Shown here in pieces: positions 27,150-35,851 of a stretch of 64,000 nt of DNA. The number at the start of each line of letters is the position of its first letter. Position 1 is the stretch's first letter. The stretch lies in assembly GCA_003584005.1 (NCBI GenBank), contig QXHL01000008.1, forward strand, positions 1 to 64,000. Direction: 5' to 3'. Origin of the DNA: Alicyclobacillaceae bacterium I2511. GTDB lineage: Bacteria; Bacillota; Bacilli; Alicyclobacillales; Alicyclobacillaceae. Both the position numbers and the translations under genes were made by a program. Below the pieces are notes generated by a model, which did no database searches, was not told the DNA's origin, and saw only the letters and a list, made by a program, of their open reading frames with translations.

Positions 27150-28496
27150 ATGGTTGATATTCTCAATTTACCTCAATTAAACATCAGTCGTATTCTTGAA
27201 AATGAACACGATTTCCAAATACACGTAAGTGCTATCCATGAGCCTTCTGTTTGTCCACATTGCGGTTCGGTGGCCAATCTTTACAAGCACGCTTCCAGAG
27301 AACAACTATGCATGGACCTACCGATCCATGGAAAACGTGCGGGACTCCTTATCCATCGTCAAAGATACAAGTGTCGCGAGTGCGGGCAAACGTTCTGGGA
27401 GCGATTGGACCATACCATTGATGCGAAGCGAAATTGCACTAAGCGGCTGTTGGCCTACATTGAGAAACAAAGCTTGAAGCGAACGTTTGTCAGTATTTCA
27501 GAAGATGTTGGACTCGATGAGAAAACCATCCGAAATATCTTTCGTGACTATGTGAACCGATTGGAGCAAACCATCCGATTTGAGACCCCTAAATGGCTCG
27601 GGATTGACGAAATTCACATTCTCAAGCCGCGGTGTGTCATAACGAATATTGAGGAGAGAACCCTCGTTGAGCTTCTTCCGAATCGAAACAAGGAAACGGT
27701 CATCCATTATCTTCAGCGGTTACCAAATAAGGACCGAATCAAATACGTCACCATGGACATGTGGGCACCATACAGAGACGCCGTTCAAGCAATACTTCCT
27801 GGTGCAACCATTATTGTGGATAAGTTTCATGTTGTACGTATGGCCAATCAAGCTCTGGAAACCATTCGCAAAGAACTCCGGGAGGGTCTTTCTCCAAAAG
27901 AACGGCGCGGTTTGATGCATGATCGGTTTATCCTATTGAAACGTAAGCACGAACTCTCAGATATGGAACAAATCACGCTTCAGGCATGGACAAAAAACCA
28001 TGCGTCTTTGGGCACTGCCTACGAACTAAAGGAGTCTTTCTTTGACATTTGGGAAAGTGAGAGCCGACAGATGGCGGTGCTCAAATATCAGGATTGGAAG
28101 GCCCGGATCCCATCAAACTTGGAACATGCTTTTAAACCCTTGTTGAAAGCACTCACAAGTTGGGAGAACGAGGTCTTTGCCTACTTTGACCATCCCATCA
28201 CCAACGCTTATACCGAATCGCTGAACAGCTTAATACGTGTCATAAATCGATTGGGTAGAGGTTATTCCTTTGAGGCGTTGAGAGCAAAAATTCTGTATAC
28301 CGAGGGATTAGCGAAGGTTCGAAAGCCAAAATATCAAAAGAGGAAATTCACAGCTAGTTCCGAACTTACGGAGCATGATTACCAAATGTTTCACCAGCTA
28401 AGTTTACCTTCAGTGGTGCGTGAAGAACCTCACGAACAACTGCTCGGTATAGACATTTCCACCTTGATCGAGAAATTGGAGAAGGGTGATTTATAA
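27150..28496 (+). CDS. ISL3-family transposase
   Basis: 448 residues. N-terminal zinc finger (CPHCGSV...YKCRECGQTFWE), helix-turn-helix (SEDVGLDEKTIRNIF), then the DDE_ISL3 core: LGIDEIHI (Asp), VTMDMWAPYRDAV (Asp), IIVDKFHVVRMANQAL and the C-terminal TNAYTESLNSLIRVINR (Glu). Apparently intact. It cuts into the gene fragment at 28497-28680. A weak candidate end (GGGTTCTATGAAGC at 27052) has only partial similarity to the right end, so I do not assign inverted repeats. Confidence 0.85.
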   Translation: MVDILNLPQLNISRILENEHDFQIHVSAIHEPSVCPHCGSVANLYKHASREQLCMDLPIHGKRAGLLIHRQRYKCRECGQTFWERLDHTIDAKRNCTKRLLAYIEKQSLKRTFVSISEDVGLDEKTIRNIFRDYVNRLEQTIRFETPKWLGIDEIHILKPRCVITNIEERTLVELLPNRNKETVIHYLQRLPNKDRIKYVTMDMWAPYRDAVQAILPGATIIVDKFHVVRMANQALETIRKELREGLSPKERRGLMHDRFILLKRKHELSDMEQITLQAWTKNHASLGTAYELKESFFDIWESESRQMAVLKYQDWKARIPSNLEHAFKPLLKALTSWENEVFAYFDHPITNAYTESLNSLIRVINRLGRGYSFEALRAKILYTEGLAKVRKPKYQKRKFTASSELTEHDYQMFHQLSLPSVVREEPHEQLLGIDISTLIEKLEKGDL

Positions 28497-28680
28497 GCCC
28501 TTTTCCACCATAAAATCCGAATACCCAATAATTTCCACTCGAAACGTGGCCCCAAATGACACTAAAGTCGTTCTGAATACTGGTACTCGGCAGTCCTAAA
28601 GCTGCTGCAATACCTCGCACCATTTGTAAATCCGCTGTCTCTGCTGCGTACAGTAGGACTTGAGATGCGGCAATTCCCAT
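28497..28680 (-). pseudogene. 5' fragment of a signal-less GWSNPAGE-family protein, cut by ISL3
   Basis: From ATG 28680 (GAGGAGGGA ribosome binding site) the product starts MGIAASQVLLYAAE and continues through LGLPSTSIQNDF, IWGHVSSGNYWVFGFYGG, matching the start of the gene just upstream (VPAGNILLYPAD..., IWMHTSSGNYLVIAVGA). It runs into the ISL3 end after about 61 codons. It was therefore the second of two tandem paralogous genes in one operon. Confidence 0.7.
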
Positions 28681-28702
28681 GTAGATCCCTCCTCGTGTTT
28701 TG

Positions 28703-29179
28703 TTAACAAGTGCAGCCTTGGTTAGAATTCATGCCTGAGTTACAACTGGTGCTTGCGTCCGCTTCTGCTGGTAATGTACTTCCCCATCCGAACGGATAAC
28801 TTCCATGAACGGCGTAGTACGCGAGCATAGCAGCCAATTTCAGTGTACCTAGAGCTGTTGTACCTGCTCCGTTTTCAAAGTAGTTTGCACCAGGAAGTGA
28901 TGTTTCCGATTCGGTTGCATGAGCAAACGGTGTATGCCCTCCTGCTTCACCCGCAGGATTTGACCATCCACATGGGTTATAGTAGAGAGCCGTGTTTGCA
29001 TTGGCACCAACGGCGATTACAAGATAATTTCCGCTCGACGTGTGCATCCATATGTCATAGAAGTTTCCCAACACATTCGGAGAAACTGGAATACCGGAAA
29101 TCGCTGCGGCTGCTAATGCCATGTCGTAGTTCTGTGGGTCTGCTGGATAAAGGAGTATGTTCCCTGCTGGTACAGTCAT
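28703..29179 (-). CDS. signal-less GWSNPAGE-module protein
   Basis: 158 residues, no signal peptide. It is the fullest example of a module found four times in the window: N-terminal PAGNILLYPADPQNYD and IPVSPNVLGNFYDIWMHTSS, then NPCGWSNPAGEAGGHTPF, ANYFENGAGTTALGTLKLAA, LAYYAVHGSYPF and a Cys-rich C-terminus. ATG 29179 follows GAGGTGATATCTA. It is 189 bases downstream of the holin/sigma operon on the same strand. I do not recognise the fold; I infer a cargo or targeting module because at 10945-11946 it is fused to a glucosaminidase. Confidence 0.65.
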   Translation of the reverse strand: MTVPAGNILLYPADPQNYDMALAAAAISGIPVSPNVLGNFYDIWMHTSSGNYLVIAVGANANTALYYNPCGWSNPAGEAGGHTPFAHATESETSLPGANYFENGAGTTALGTLKLAAMLAYYAVHGSYPFGWGSTLPAEADASTSCNSGMNSNQGCTC

Positions 29180-29367
29180 TAGATATCACCTCATTTTTTG
29201 ATAACAAAAATCTAGCGGTTTTTGGATGGACGATTGATTGAAGTGAACACATGTTGATCTGGTGTGGATGTTTCCTCCAGTCCGCGACATTCCCTTTAAA
29301 AAGTGAAGAGTAGAGAACCTCGTTTCGACCCTCTACTTATATAAAAGACATCGACCCTCGATTTTGA
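29180..29367 (-). promoter_or_regulatory. promoter region of the module genes with small hairpin
   Basis: AGTAGAG / CTCTACT stem at about 29307-29338 can end the sigma operon transcript. The following 120 bases upstream of ATG 29179 must hold the promoter; it is the only intact effector promoter region in the window and the best place to look for the SigO-like recognition sequence. Confidence 0.4.
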
Positions 29368-29574
29368 TTACACATTTTTAAATTTTTTTGTGATGACCTC
29401 ACGAATCAAAATCTCACACACCTCCTGGATGGCTTCGGGCTGCATTCGCCCAGACAACCGTGTGGCTCTTCGGATCTCCGGCATGAATCCTTGGCAAAGG
29501 GGTCCTATAGACTGCCAATTCTCTCGACGGACTTGCAGCAGGAGGTCATGAATTTGCTGTGGACTGCGTTTCAC
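29368..29574 (-). CDS. RsoA-like small sigma co-factor
   Basis: 68 residues, all helical: MKRSPQQIHDLLLQVRRENW, then LCQGFMPEIRRATRLSG and IQEVCEILIREVI. Size and pattern resemble the N-terminal helix-turn-helix segment of RsoA (YvrHa), which supplies sigma region 2 to B. subtilis SigO. The GTG start overlaps the TGA of the sigma gene (GTGA), indicating coupled translation. Assignment is by size, context and pattern. Confidence 0.5.
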   Translation of the reverse strand: MKRSPQQIHDLLLQVRRENWQSIGPLCQGFMPEIRRATRLSGRMQPEAIQEVCEILIREVITKKFKNV

Positions 29575-29954
29575 TGTTTCATCCCCGTTCCTATATGTCG
29601 CAATGCCTTTCGATGCAATCGACTCACTTCAGACTGACTCATTCCTAAAATTGCAGCCGTTTCCCGCTGTGTCGCTTGATGAATATAGAGGCTCACCATG
29701 ACTTTGCGTTCCTATGGAGACAAAGTTTCAAAGACTAATCGCAACTCCACTTCTTGACAATTTTTGTCTGTCGATTCGGATGGAATCAATTCTCCCATTT
29801 CTTCTCCATCCTCTGTGAGGATTTCATTGAGCGCCAGTAAATCCTTAGCCCACCGGGTGTATTTTTGATTAACTCGAATGGCCGCATTTCGAATCACTGT
29901 CTTACACCAAGCCACTTCCTGTTCCGGTGTGTACCCATCCTGACCCTCGGTCAT
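29571..29954 (-). pseudogene. SigO-like sigma factor with an in-frame amber codon
   Basis: ATG 29954 overlaps the holin-like stop (ATGA). The product has a region-2-like helix (TPEQEVAWCKTVIRNAAIRV) and acidic linker, then FETLSP, a TAG at 29712-29714, and in the same frame ERKVMVSLYIHQATQRETAA and ILGMSQSEVSRLHRKALRHIG, a clear sigma region 4. A single sense-to-amber change splits an otherwise complete 127-codon gene. In B. subtilis, SigO responds to acid stress. It is a pseudogene unless the amber is suppressed. Confidence 0.7.
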
Positions 29955-30250
29955 TTTCCTCCCCCATTTCTGCCCTTTAGATAAACTCCCTGCGCTAAAT
30001 GTCCGCCTCCAATGGCTGCAGACGCGGACAGAAGACCGTTCAACCCCAACACGATCCACCCCGCAACAGAAGCAGGAAAAGGACGAGTGGTGGACAAGAA
30101 AAGCAGTTCCCCAACTCCGACAGCCAGCCATTCTATAGCCACCTGTTTGATTCCAGGAACCCGATGAAGAACTTGAACGATGAGAAATACAGCGAAACTG
30201 GCTCCCCCGAAAGTGTGCAAAGAAGTCGTCGAAAACAAAGCGTCTGTCAT
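29951..30250 (-). CDS. holin-like three-TM protein, copy 1
   Basis: 99 residues. Three predicted membrane helices (about 15-32, 37-55, 62-83) and a basic C-terminal tail ending KGRNGGGK: the class I holin layout. The name is by topology, not homology. It is translationally coupled (ATGA) to the SigO-like gene. A near-identical copy is at 47686-47985. Known parallels for a holin next to a dedicated sigma factor are TcdE/TcdR and the UviA/UviB pair of clostridia. I infer it makes a pore for export of the signal-less hydrolases. Confidence 0.6.
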   Translation of the reverse strand: MTDALFSTTSLHTFGGASFAVFLIVQVLHRVPGIKQVAIEWLAVGVGELLFLSTTRPFPASVAGWIVLGLNGLLSASAAIGGGHLAQGVYLKGRNGGGK

Positions 30251-30530
30251 CAAGGACCACCCTACCCAAACATTTGTTCGCTTAATATTTGACGAAGCTG
30301 TCCCTGATTGTGTGACACGCAGAGGCAAACAACGAGAGATTTTTTGTTGGAGATTGACAGATCACTTCCCGTTGTAGGGGACATACTGAGAGGGGACGTT
30401 TAGGGGATGGATGTCCTTCATTTCAAGCGCAAAAGAAGAAAAATGCCCCCTTTCTGCACAGTTTTCGTGCAAGAAGGAGGCCAGCACCACCTGGAGTTTG
30501 GGGTTTGACTGTATCCCCCATGAAGGTATG
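30251..30530 (-). promoter_or_regulatory. conserved upstream region of the holin-sigma operon, copy 1
   Basis: Closely conserved with 47986-48200. On the minus strand it includes AATGAAGGACATCCATCCCC and GTCCCCTACAACGGGAAGTG shortly upstream of the operon. It contains no stop-free protein frame conserved in both copies, so I read it as a promoter/operator region. The 30533-30745 plus-strand frame is not supported. Confidence 0.45.
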
Positions 30531-30648
30531 CTATGCTCAATGTTTTCCGGAAAGGACATTCGCCCATGAAGCGCATCAACCTCCAAGACACCTTTTTCGT
30601 CAATGTCAAAGAGGACCACACCGTTTTTCTCACGAATCGGATTTTATT

Positions 30649-30987
30649 TCAAGAGAAAAACGTCGGATTCGAACCCAACAGATCTTTTCTGTCCCAAGGC
30701 CAAACGGCTTCCTCACGCTGTTCCACCGCCGCGTCCTCCGTGTAGGGCACAGCCGCTTTTCTCCACGACTCGGACTGCCAATCGGTGTCATCCATCAACA
30801 CATAGAGGTCAAATTTTTCCCCGTCCCGAGTCATCGTCAACGCATGGCTTGATCCTTGCTGAATTGCGGTGTCAATGGTGTTTCGCAGCGCCAACAAACC
30901 CGCTTTGTTTCCCAAGATGAATGCGGGTTGGTGCCACTCTTGCTGGGCATGAAGGTGCAAAAGATTGGGCCTATTATCACCGTTCAT
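30649..30987 (-). CDS. conserved-looking small protein of unknown function
   Basis: 112 residues. It begins MNGDNRPNLLHLHAQQEW and continues with FILGNKAGLLALRNTIDTAI and GEKFDLYVLMDDTDWQSESW, a mixed alpha/beta soluble protein. ATG 30987 directly follows the stop of the upstream gene, with AGGAGTG as ribosome binding site. Family not recognised with confidence. Confidence 0.6.
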   Translation of the reverse strand: MNGDNRPNLLHLHAQQEWHQPAFILGNKAGLLALRNTIDTAIQQGSSHALTMTRDGEKFDLYVLMDDTDWQSESWRKAAVPYTEDAAVEQREEAVWPWDRKDLLGSNPTFFS

Positions 30988-31290
30988 CTAAATCACTCCT
31001 TCACCTGGCGCGGTATTGTCCTGCACCACGTTCCCATTAGCGTCGTAATACCTTGTTTTCCAACCAGGATGGCAGTTTTCGACATGCCATTCTCCATCAA
31101 ACACAACATCCAGATTGCTACTGTTGTTTGCGCCGACAATCGTGCCCATTTTGCCGCTCACTTCGATTCGCATACCTTGATAGGCAAATGAAATATTTCT
31201 TTGTTGGCATACTGATGTAAAGGTTTCTGGATTGCCAAAAAGGGATCGAACACTGGCTATTCCGATCTTTTTGACGCGCAAGTGAGGCAT
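30988..31290 (-). CDS. small protein with a beta-rich NCHP-type domain
   Basis: 100 residues. The C-terminal half reads MGTIVGANNSSNLDVVFDG, then NCHPGWKTRYYDANGNVV, a small beta-barrel-like pattern I associate with plasmid and phage accessory proteins; no function known. First gene of a two-gene unit with 30649-30987. The Tn3 terminal repeat lies only 39 bases upstream of its start, so its native promoter has been removed. Confidence 0.55.
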   Translation of the reverse strand: MPHLRVKKIGIASVRSLFGNPETFTSVCQQRNISFAYQGMRIEVSGKMGTIVGANNSSNLDVVFDGEWHVENCHPGWKTRYYDANGNVVQDNTAPGEGVI

Positions 31291-31329
31291 GATGTCAATA
31301 AATAGGGCTTCCCAAATTCCGTCCTGTAA

Positions 31330-31367
31330 GGGGTACCGCCAACAAAACGCGAATTAACAACGCTATA
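31330..31367 (+). repeat. Tn3-family terminal inverted repeat (left end)
   Basis: Begins GGGGTACCGCCAACAAAACG, matching the GGGGTACCGCCA start of Tn4430-type 38-base ends. No reverse-complement partner (TGGCGGTACCCC) is visible up to 36 kb. Confidence 0.75.
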
Positions 31368-31373
31368 ATTGGA

Positions 31374-34349
31374 TTAAAATGTATGTTGGTCTGAGTCGCT
31401 CAATCTCAATGGTCTTAGACGGTCCAATGTAGGGTGCTGATCATCGTCGAATTTGTATTCTCCAAGGAAATTAATGTGTTCGAATCCGAGTGGGAAGATG
31501 TGATGTAGTAAACTCTCATCAACATTTCCGCTTGTTTTGAGGAATTTCACCGCTTCCGTCAGATAGACCGTATTCCATACACTGATTGCATTAATCAATA
31601 TGTTGAGGGCGCTGGCCCGCTGCAATTGGGCTTGTAGTGCGCGTTCCCGGAATTCCCCGCGTTTACCAAAACAAATCGCCCTAGCTAGGTCATTCATATT
31701 TTCACCTTTATTAAGCTCTTTTTGAATTCGACGCCGAACCACCTTATCCGAGAGAATGTCGACTAAGAAAATCGTTTTTTCAATACATCCCATTTCATGT
31801 AACGCCTTGGCTAAACTATTTTTACGGGCATATGAACCGAGCTTACCCATGATGAGTGCACCAGGTACGATACCTTTCCGGATTGAATGGGAAACTCTCA
31901 ACACCTCGTCGTAGTTTTCTCGAATGACCTTCACGTTAATTTGACCACGTAGCAGAGCGCTAATTTTCGAGAAGTCACCTGGCTTTCCGAACGTATGGAA
32001 TCGGGTATCTTCTATATCTCGTAGACGGGGCGCGAAGCGAAATCCTAATAGGTGAGTAAGTCCAAATACATGGTCTGTATAACCGGCCGTATCCGTGTAG
32101 TGTTCCTCGATCTGTAGATCCGTCTCATGATGTAAAAGCCCATCAATCACATGCATTGCATCACGTGAATTCGTGTTGATCACCTGAACATAAAAAGATG
32201 TCCCTTGATCGCTCGTGAAACGATAAATCGTGGCACCCTTACCAAATCCATAATGCGGATTTGAATCCGCATGAAGTGATGATACGCCAACCGTCATGCG
32301 CATACCATCGGATGACGAGGTTGTTCCATCGCCCCAAGCCGATGCTAAAGGGAGTCGATGCTGAAAATTTACTAGGCTGGTTTGAGCGCGGTGGAGCGTA
32401 TCTTCATCCATTCGCCACTGGGCTGCATGTGCCATTTGTCGATAGCTGATACCCGGCGTGGCCTCAGCCATTTTAGTCAGCCCGATATTTGTGCCCATAG
32501 CCATGAGAGCAGCCATAATGACAGGTTTTTCTTCCGGGCTCGGAGGTTTCCCGATCGAGCTATGGAGCAATTGCTGCTCAAATTCTGTCCAATGAGACAC
32601 TTCGAGAAGTAAATCCGTAAGGTTTATGCGAGGGAGCATGCTATAGAGGGTTCGGCTCAGGGCTTTGGCTGCTTCAGGTACGTCACTTTCCAAGCGGTCA
32701 ACATGTAAATGGCCGTCTTCGAGTGCAATACCGTCTAATTCATCAATGTGGTCGCTTAAAAAATTTAAACGCTGCGTTAGAGTTTCCATACGTTCAGACA
32801 GGTACTCGTCTACTGAACTGCTGACGGCCAATCCTGTATCGCCAGCCTGTTTTGCCCTTTCCCACTCATCCTTTGAAACCAGGTATTCTTCAAAGTCCTT
32901 GTGCTGTCGGCTTCCTACAATGGAGATGTTCCCACCGCGCACAGCATTTCTTAACTCGGTCAGAGCCGCCATTTCGTAGTAGGCGCGATTAATCTGTCCA
33001 TCCGAGCCAATGACGTGGTTCCTCCATCGCCGTGGCACAAATGAAACGGGAGCATCGTCAGACATCTTTCGCTTGCCTGACGTATTCATCTCACGAATCG
33101 TTTCAATGGCTTCGATGATGGGCTTTGCAGACGGAGTGGCCTGAAATTCTAAGGCCTTGAGGAAACTCGGTGTGTATTTACGAAGATAACCGAAACGGCC
33201 TTCAATAAGGTCCAAATAATCATAATCTATAGGTCTGGATAGTTGCTGTGCAGTTTCCACGGCAGCAGTAAGTTGATCCCATGGCATCACCTTTTCGACC
33301 ATTTGAAAAGGGTCTACATTGCTATCTCGAGCTTGAATCAGTGCTGTACCTAATTCAGCAAAGGCAACGACCATGGCATTGATTGATTTGCCATTTTGTT
33401 GTTGTATCTCCTCCTGAGTCTTACGGCCTTTGTTCTGCAATGCGATCATTTGTCGATGGTGAATTTCGAAGGCCTGGTCGATGAGGTCTTGGCTTAGTTC
33501 CCGTAGATAGACAACTAAGATGGCGTATCGTTTAAGGTCTTGAAATCGCCGAAGTGCGAATGGTTCATATCGTGAACCGATTTTCGCTAACTGACGTAAC
33601 CGGTTTGGATGTACAGTGCTTAGATCATTCGGTAACCCCAATGAACGAATCGTCTCCAATCGTTCAACCACCTGAAGAAAGGCTTCAGGTGAAGTCCGCT
33701 CCGGGGCTTCTTTTAGCCACGACCAAGTGGTTTTGTTTCCCTCGTGGGATGCCTCTAACAACTGGTCTAATGCTTGTTTCTGGGCATCCGAGAGTAACAA
33801 ATAAATGTGCTTAAAAATGGCGTCCGATGTGTGGCGTCGAGCACTCCAGGCAACGCGCTCAATTGTCGTGATGGCAGGGAGAATGACTTTCTCTTGGCGG
33901 AGCATCGATATTGCCGTTCGAATCAAATCAAGGGCATAATCATTTTCCAAAGCCTGCTTCGTGAGGCGCTGAAACAGTCGTCGATATGATTGGAGTGAAA
34001 AGGACTGGTACCCGTAGGTGCCTCGAATTTCTTTGAGATGATCCCACACCGTATTCTCGCGAGCCGCATATGCATTCCAAAATTGCGGATCGACGTGAAT
34101 CTGTTGGGCTGCGTGGCGAACAATCTTACCCGGTATCAGGGGGTAAGTGAACAAAGGCCACCCTGGATAGCGAATTAGTGCTAACTGCACTGCAAATCCT
34201 AGTCGAGTGTCATCTCTGCGGTGCCGCGCGATAACAGCTAGGTCTCTAGCCGAAAATGTATGGTACGCGGCCAACTCCCATTCGCTTAGCTCATTCAAGT
34301 CCATCAAAGATTGGCGCTGTTCATTGGTTAACAACTCTTTTCCACGCAC
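31374..34349 (-). CDS. tnpA: Tn3-family transposase TnpA
   Basis: 991 residues, the normal length of Tn3 transposases (Tn4430 TnpA is about 987). Catalytic-region motifs are present: ASAWGDGTTSSSDGMR (first Asp), EEHYTDTAGYTDHVFG (second Asp), FRFAPRLRDIEDTR, and the Glu region CFGKRGEFRERALQAQ. It ends within seven bases of the terminal repeat. It performs replicative transposition, leaving cointegrates for the recombinase to resolve. Apparently intact. Confidence 0.9.
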   Translation of the reverse strand: MRGKELLTNEQRQSLMDLNELSEWELAAYHTFSARDLAVIARHRRDDTRLGFAVQLALIRYPGWPLFTYPLIPGKIVRHAAQQIHVDPQFWNAYAARENTVWDHLKEIRGTYGYQSFSLQSYRRLFQRLTKQALENDYALDLIRTAISMLRQEKVILPAITTIERVAWSARRHTSDAIFKHIYLLLSDAQKQALDQLLEASHEGNKTTWSWLKEAPERTSPEAFLQVVERLETIRSLGLPNDLSTVHPNRLRQLAKIGSRYEPFALRRFQDLKRYAILVVYLRELSQDLIDQAFEIHHRQMIALQNKGRKTQEEIQQQNGKSINAMVVAFAELGTALIQARDSNVDPFQMVEKVMPWDQLTAAVETAQQLSRPIDYDYLDLIEGRFGYLRKYTPSFLKALEFQATPSAKPIIEAIETIREMNTSGKRKMSDDAPVSFVPRRWRNHVIGSDGQINRAYYEMAALTELRNAVRGGNISIVGSRQHKDFEEYLVSKDEWERAKQAGDTGLAVSSSVDEYLSERMETLTQRLNFLSDHIDELDGIALEDGHLHVDRLESDVPEAAKALSRTLYSMLPRINLTDLLLEVSHWTEFEQQLLHSSIGKPPSPEEKPVIMAALMAMGTNIGLTKMAEATPGISYRQMAHAAQWRMDEDTLHRAQTSLVNFQHRLPLASAWGDGTTSSSDGMRMTVGVSSLHADSNPHYGFGKGATIYRFTSDQGTSFYVQVINTNSRDAMHVIDGLLHHETDLQIEEHYTDTAGYTDHVFGLTHLLGFRFAPRLRDIEDTRFHTFGKPGDFSKISALLRGQINVKVIRENYDEVLRVSHSIRKGIVPGALIMGKLGSYARKNSLAKALHEMGCIEKTIFLVDILSDKVVRRRIQKELNKGENMNDLARAICFGKRGEFRERALQAQLQRASALNILINAISVWNTVYLTEAVKFLKTSGNVDESLLHHIFPLGFEHINFLGEYKFDDDQHPTLDRLRPLRLSDSDQHTF

Positions 34350-34368
34350 GCAACTTTGCCTCCGATAA

Positions 34369-34971
34369 TTAGCCTAAATCCAACCGCAAATAAACAGCCT
34401 TTTTGTTCTCTTCCGTAATTCCGATGTACCTCAATGTGGTGCGTTCTGAGGAATGATTAAACAAATCCTGCAGAAGTGCTAAATCTACGCCTGACTGGTA
34501 AGCATGGTATCCAAATGTTTTTCGTAAGGTGTGTGTACCAATTCGCCCGGAGGCCAGCTTCCCATCGTTATCCCAATCCACTAATCCAATTAGCTCTGCA
34601 GCTTGATTTAGAATTTCCCACGCTCGTTCGCGCCGGATGGGTAGGCCAGTATGCTTTCTACTTGGAAACAAATAGTCATCCATGCTGGGGTGTTCTTGCT
34701 GGTAGTAACGTTCCAAAAGTTTCTTCACGGTATCACCGAGATAAACCCGTTTAGTCTTCCCTGTCTTTTTTTCAACAATGGTGAGATCTTCACGGGCCTT
34801 AGACGGCGCGCGAAAAACATCACCGGCCTTTAAGCTTAGAATGTCGCTGATACGGAGTCCCGAGTTGATGCCCAATACAAACAACAGTTCGTTACGAATC
34901 GATTGATCTCGTAACACAGTTCGCATGGCTTGAATTTGTCTGATTTCCCGAATTGGTTCCACCGTTTTCAA
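34369..34971 (-). CDS. TnpI-like tyrosine recombinase (short form)
   Basis: 200 residues containing only the catalytic domain: NSGLRISDILSL (first Arg), THTLRKTFGYH (His-x-x-Arg), FNHSSERTTLRYIG (His and Tyr). Tn4430 TnpI is about 284 residues, so the N-terminal core-binding domain is missing or reduced. It lies directly upstream of tnpA on the same strand, consistent with cointegrate resolution. Confidence 0.8.
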   Translation of the reverse strand: MKTVEPIREIRQIQAMRTVLRDQSIRNELLFVLGINSGLRISDILSLKAGDVFRAPSKAREDLTIVEKKTGKTKRVYLGDTVKKLLERYYQQEHPSMDDYLFPSRKHTGLPIRRERAWEILNQAAELIGLVDWDNDGKLASGRIGTHTLRKTFGYHAYQSGVDLALLQDLFNHSSERTTLRYIGITEENKKAVYLRLDLG

Positions 34972-35090
34972 ATCTCTTATTCCACCTTTTTATATGCAAC
35001 ATTATAGTTGATATAATATCGTTATGTGGTATTCAAAACGATACAAAATGCACAATTTATAGAAATCGTTGATATGACGGGATTTTGAAC

Positions 35091-35113
35091 CGAACACAAA
35101 TACTTTATGTTCG
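35091..35113. other. candidate recombination core for the TnpI-like recombinase
   Basis: CGAACA-CAAATACTTTA-TGTTCG: six-base inverted arms around an 11-base centre, upstream of the recombinase gene where Tn4430 has its internal resolution site. Accessory repeats were not resolved by eye. Confidence 0.4.
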
Positions 35114-35214
35114 ATTCATAATTGTTTAAAATTTAACAAAACTATTCCGCTTAATAGAAGATTATGATAAACTTGCAATTGTAAGGAACATTTTGTTATA
35201 TAGGGGTGATTTGG

Positions 35215-35772
35215 ATGAAGTTGAAAATGGTCGCTTCTGTTGCTACTGGTATTTTAGGTATTGGTCTAATTACTACTCCCGCATTTGCTGCTTCCACGTC
35301 GACGCAACATGCTCCTGCAGCACCCATACTTAGGCAGGCATCAGTATCAGCAACAAATACTCACGGTACAGGCAACCTAATTACTGAATCAATGACGACA
35401 AGTAACCCTTCTTCTGGAACCAAATCAAGCAAGCCCGGTACGATTTCTCCAAATGCTTCGGTTTCGCAAACATACAATGCGGGGACGGCAACTTTTTACG
35501 CCTATAACATGGGCGGAGGAGTTGAAGAAGGTCAATGGAAATTAGTTAGCAGTGTTGGTTTCATCACCTCTGTGAATATGTTTACGACCTTCGATACAGA
35601 ATCATTTCAAGACAACTACCCCACTGCTTGGAATACAGTTCAAGCCAATGCTCACCAGGCTAATGTAGGTACTGGATGGCATGATGTCGGATTTTCTGGT
35701 TACGGAACCGCCGATGCATTTTTGATTAGCTTTACCGTGCCCTATAACCAAGTAGGGACGGAGATTTATTGA
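35215..35772 (+). CDS. secreted protein of unknown function
   Basis: About 185 residues from ATG 35215 (AGGGGTGA five bases upstream; an in-frame GTG at 35206 is less likely). Signal peptide with AFA-AST cleavage near residue 28, a Ser/Thr/Pro-rich linker to about 85, and a compact C-terminal domain (TFYAYNMGGGVEEGQWKLV, AWNTVQANAHQANVG, FLISFTVPYNQVG). Family unknown. A strong terminator follows. Confidence 0.7.
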   Translation: MKLKMVASVATGILGIGLITTPAFAASTSTQHAPAAPILRQASVSATNTHGTGNLITESMTTSNPSSGTKSSKPGTISPNASVSQTYNAGTATFYAYNMGGGVEEGQWKLVSSVGFITSVNMFTTFDTESFQDNYPTAWNTVQANAHQANVGTGWHDVGFSGYGTADAFLISFTVPYNQVGTEIY

Positions 35773-35790
35773 ACGAATGCAACGTAAATG

Positions 35791-35833
35791 GATGAGAACT
35801 GCTCTAGATTTTCTTATCAGAGCAGTTCTCATC
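35791..35833 (+). terminator. terminator after the secreted protein
   Basis: Fifteen-base perfect stem GATGAGAACTGCTCT / AGAGCAGTTCTCATC with a 13-base loop. Confidence 0.75.
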
Positions 35834-35851
35834 TGAGGGGCGTGGACAAGA

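Larger units (their letters stand above)
31330..35120 (-). mobile_element. Tn4430-like Tn3-family transposon, right end missing
   Basis: Terminal repeat, tnpA, a TnpI-like tyrosine recombinase and a candidate recombination core in the expected order. Without a second terminal repeat it cannot move by itself; it has probably been truncated by the rearrangement that placed 35.2-37.3 kb beside it. Confidence 0.7.

Noticed and set aside
29712-29714. Programmed amber recoding as the main explanation
   Set aside because: Neighbouring relics also carry ochre codons, frameshifts and truncations, so ordinary gene decay is simpler; kept only as a lower-interest question.
30505-30920. Plus-strand frames of 70-115 codons
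   Set aside because: They oppose the better-supported minus-strand gene at 30649-30987 and have arginine/serine-rich shadow composition.
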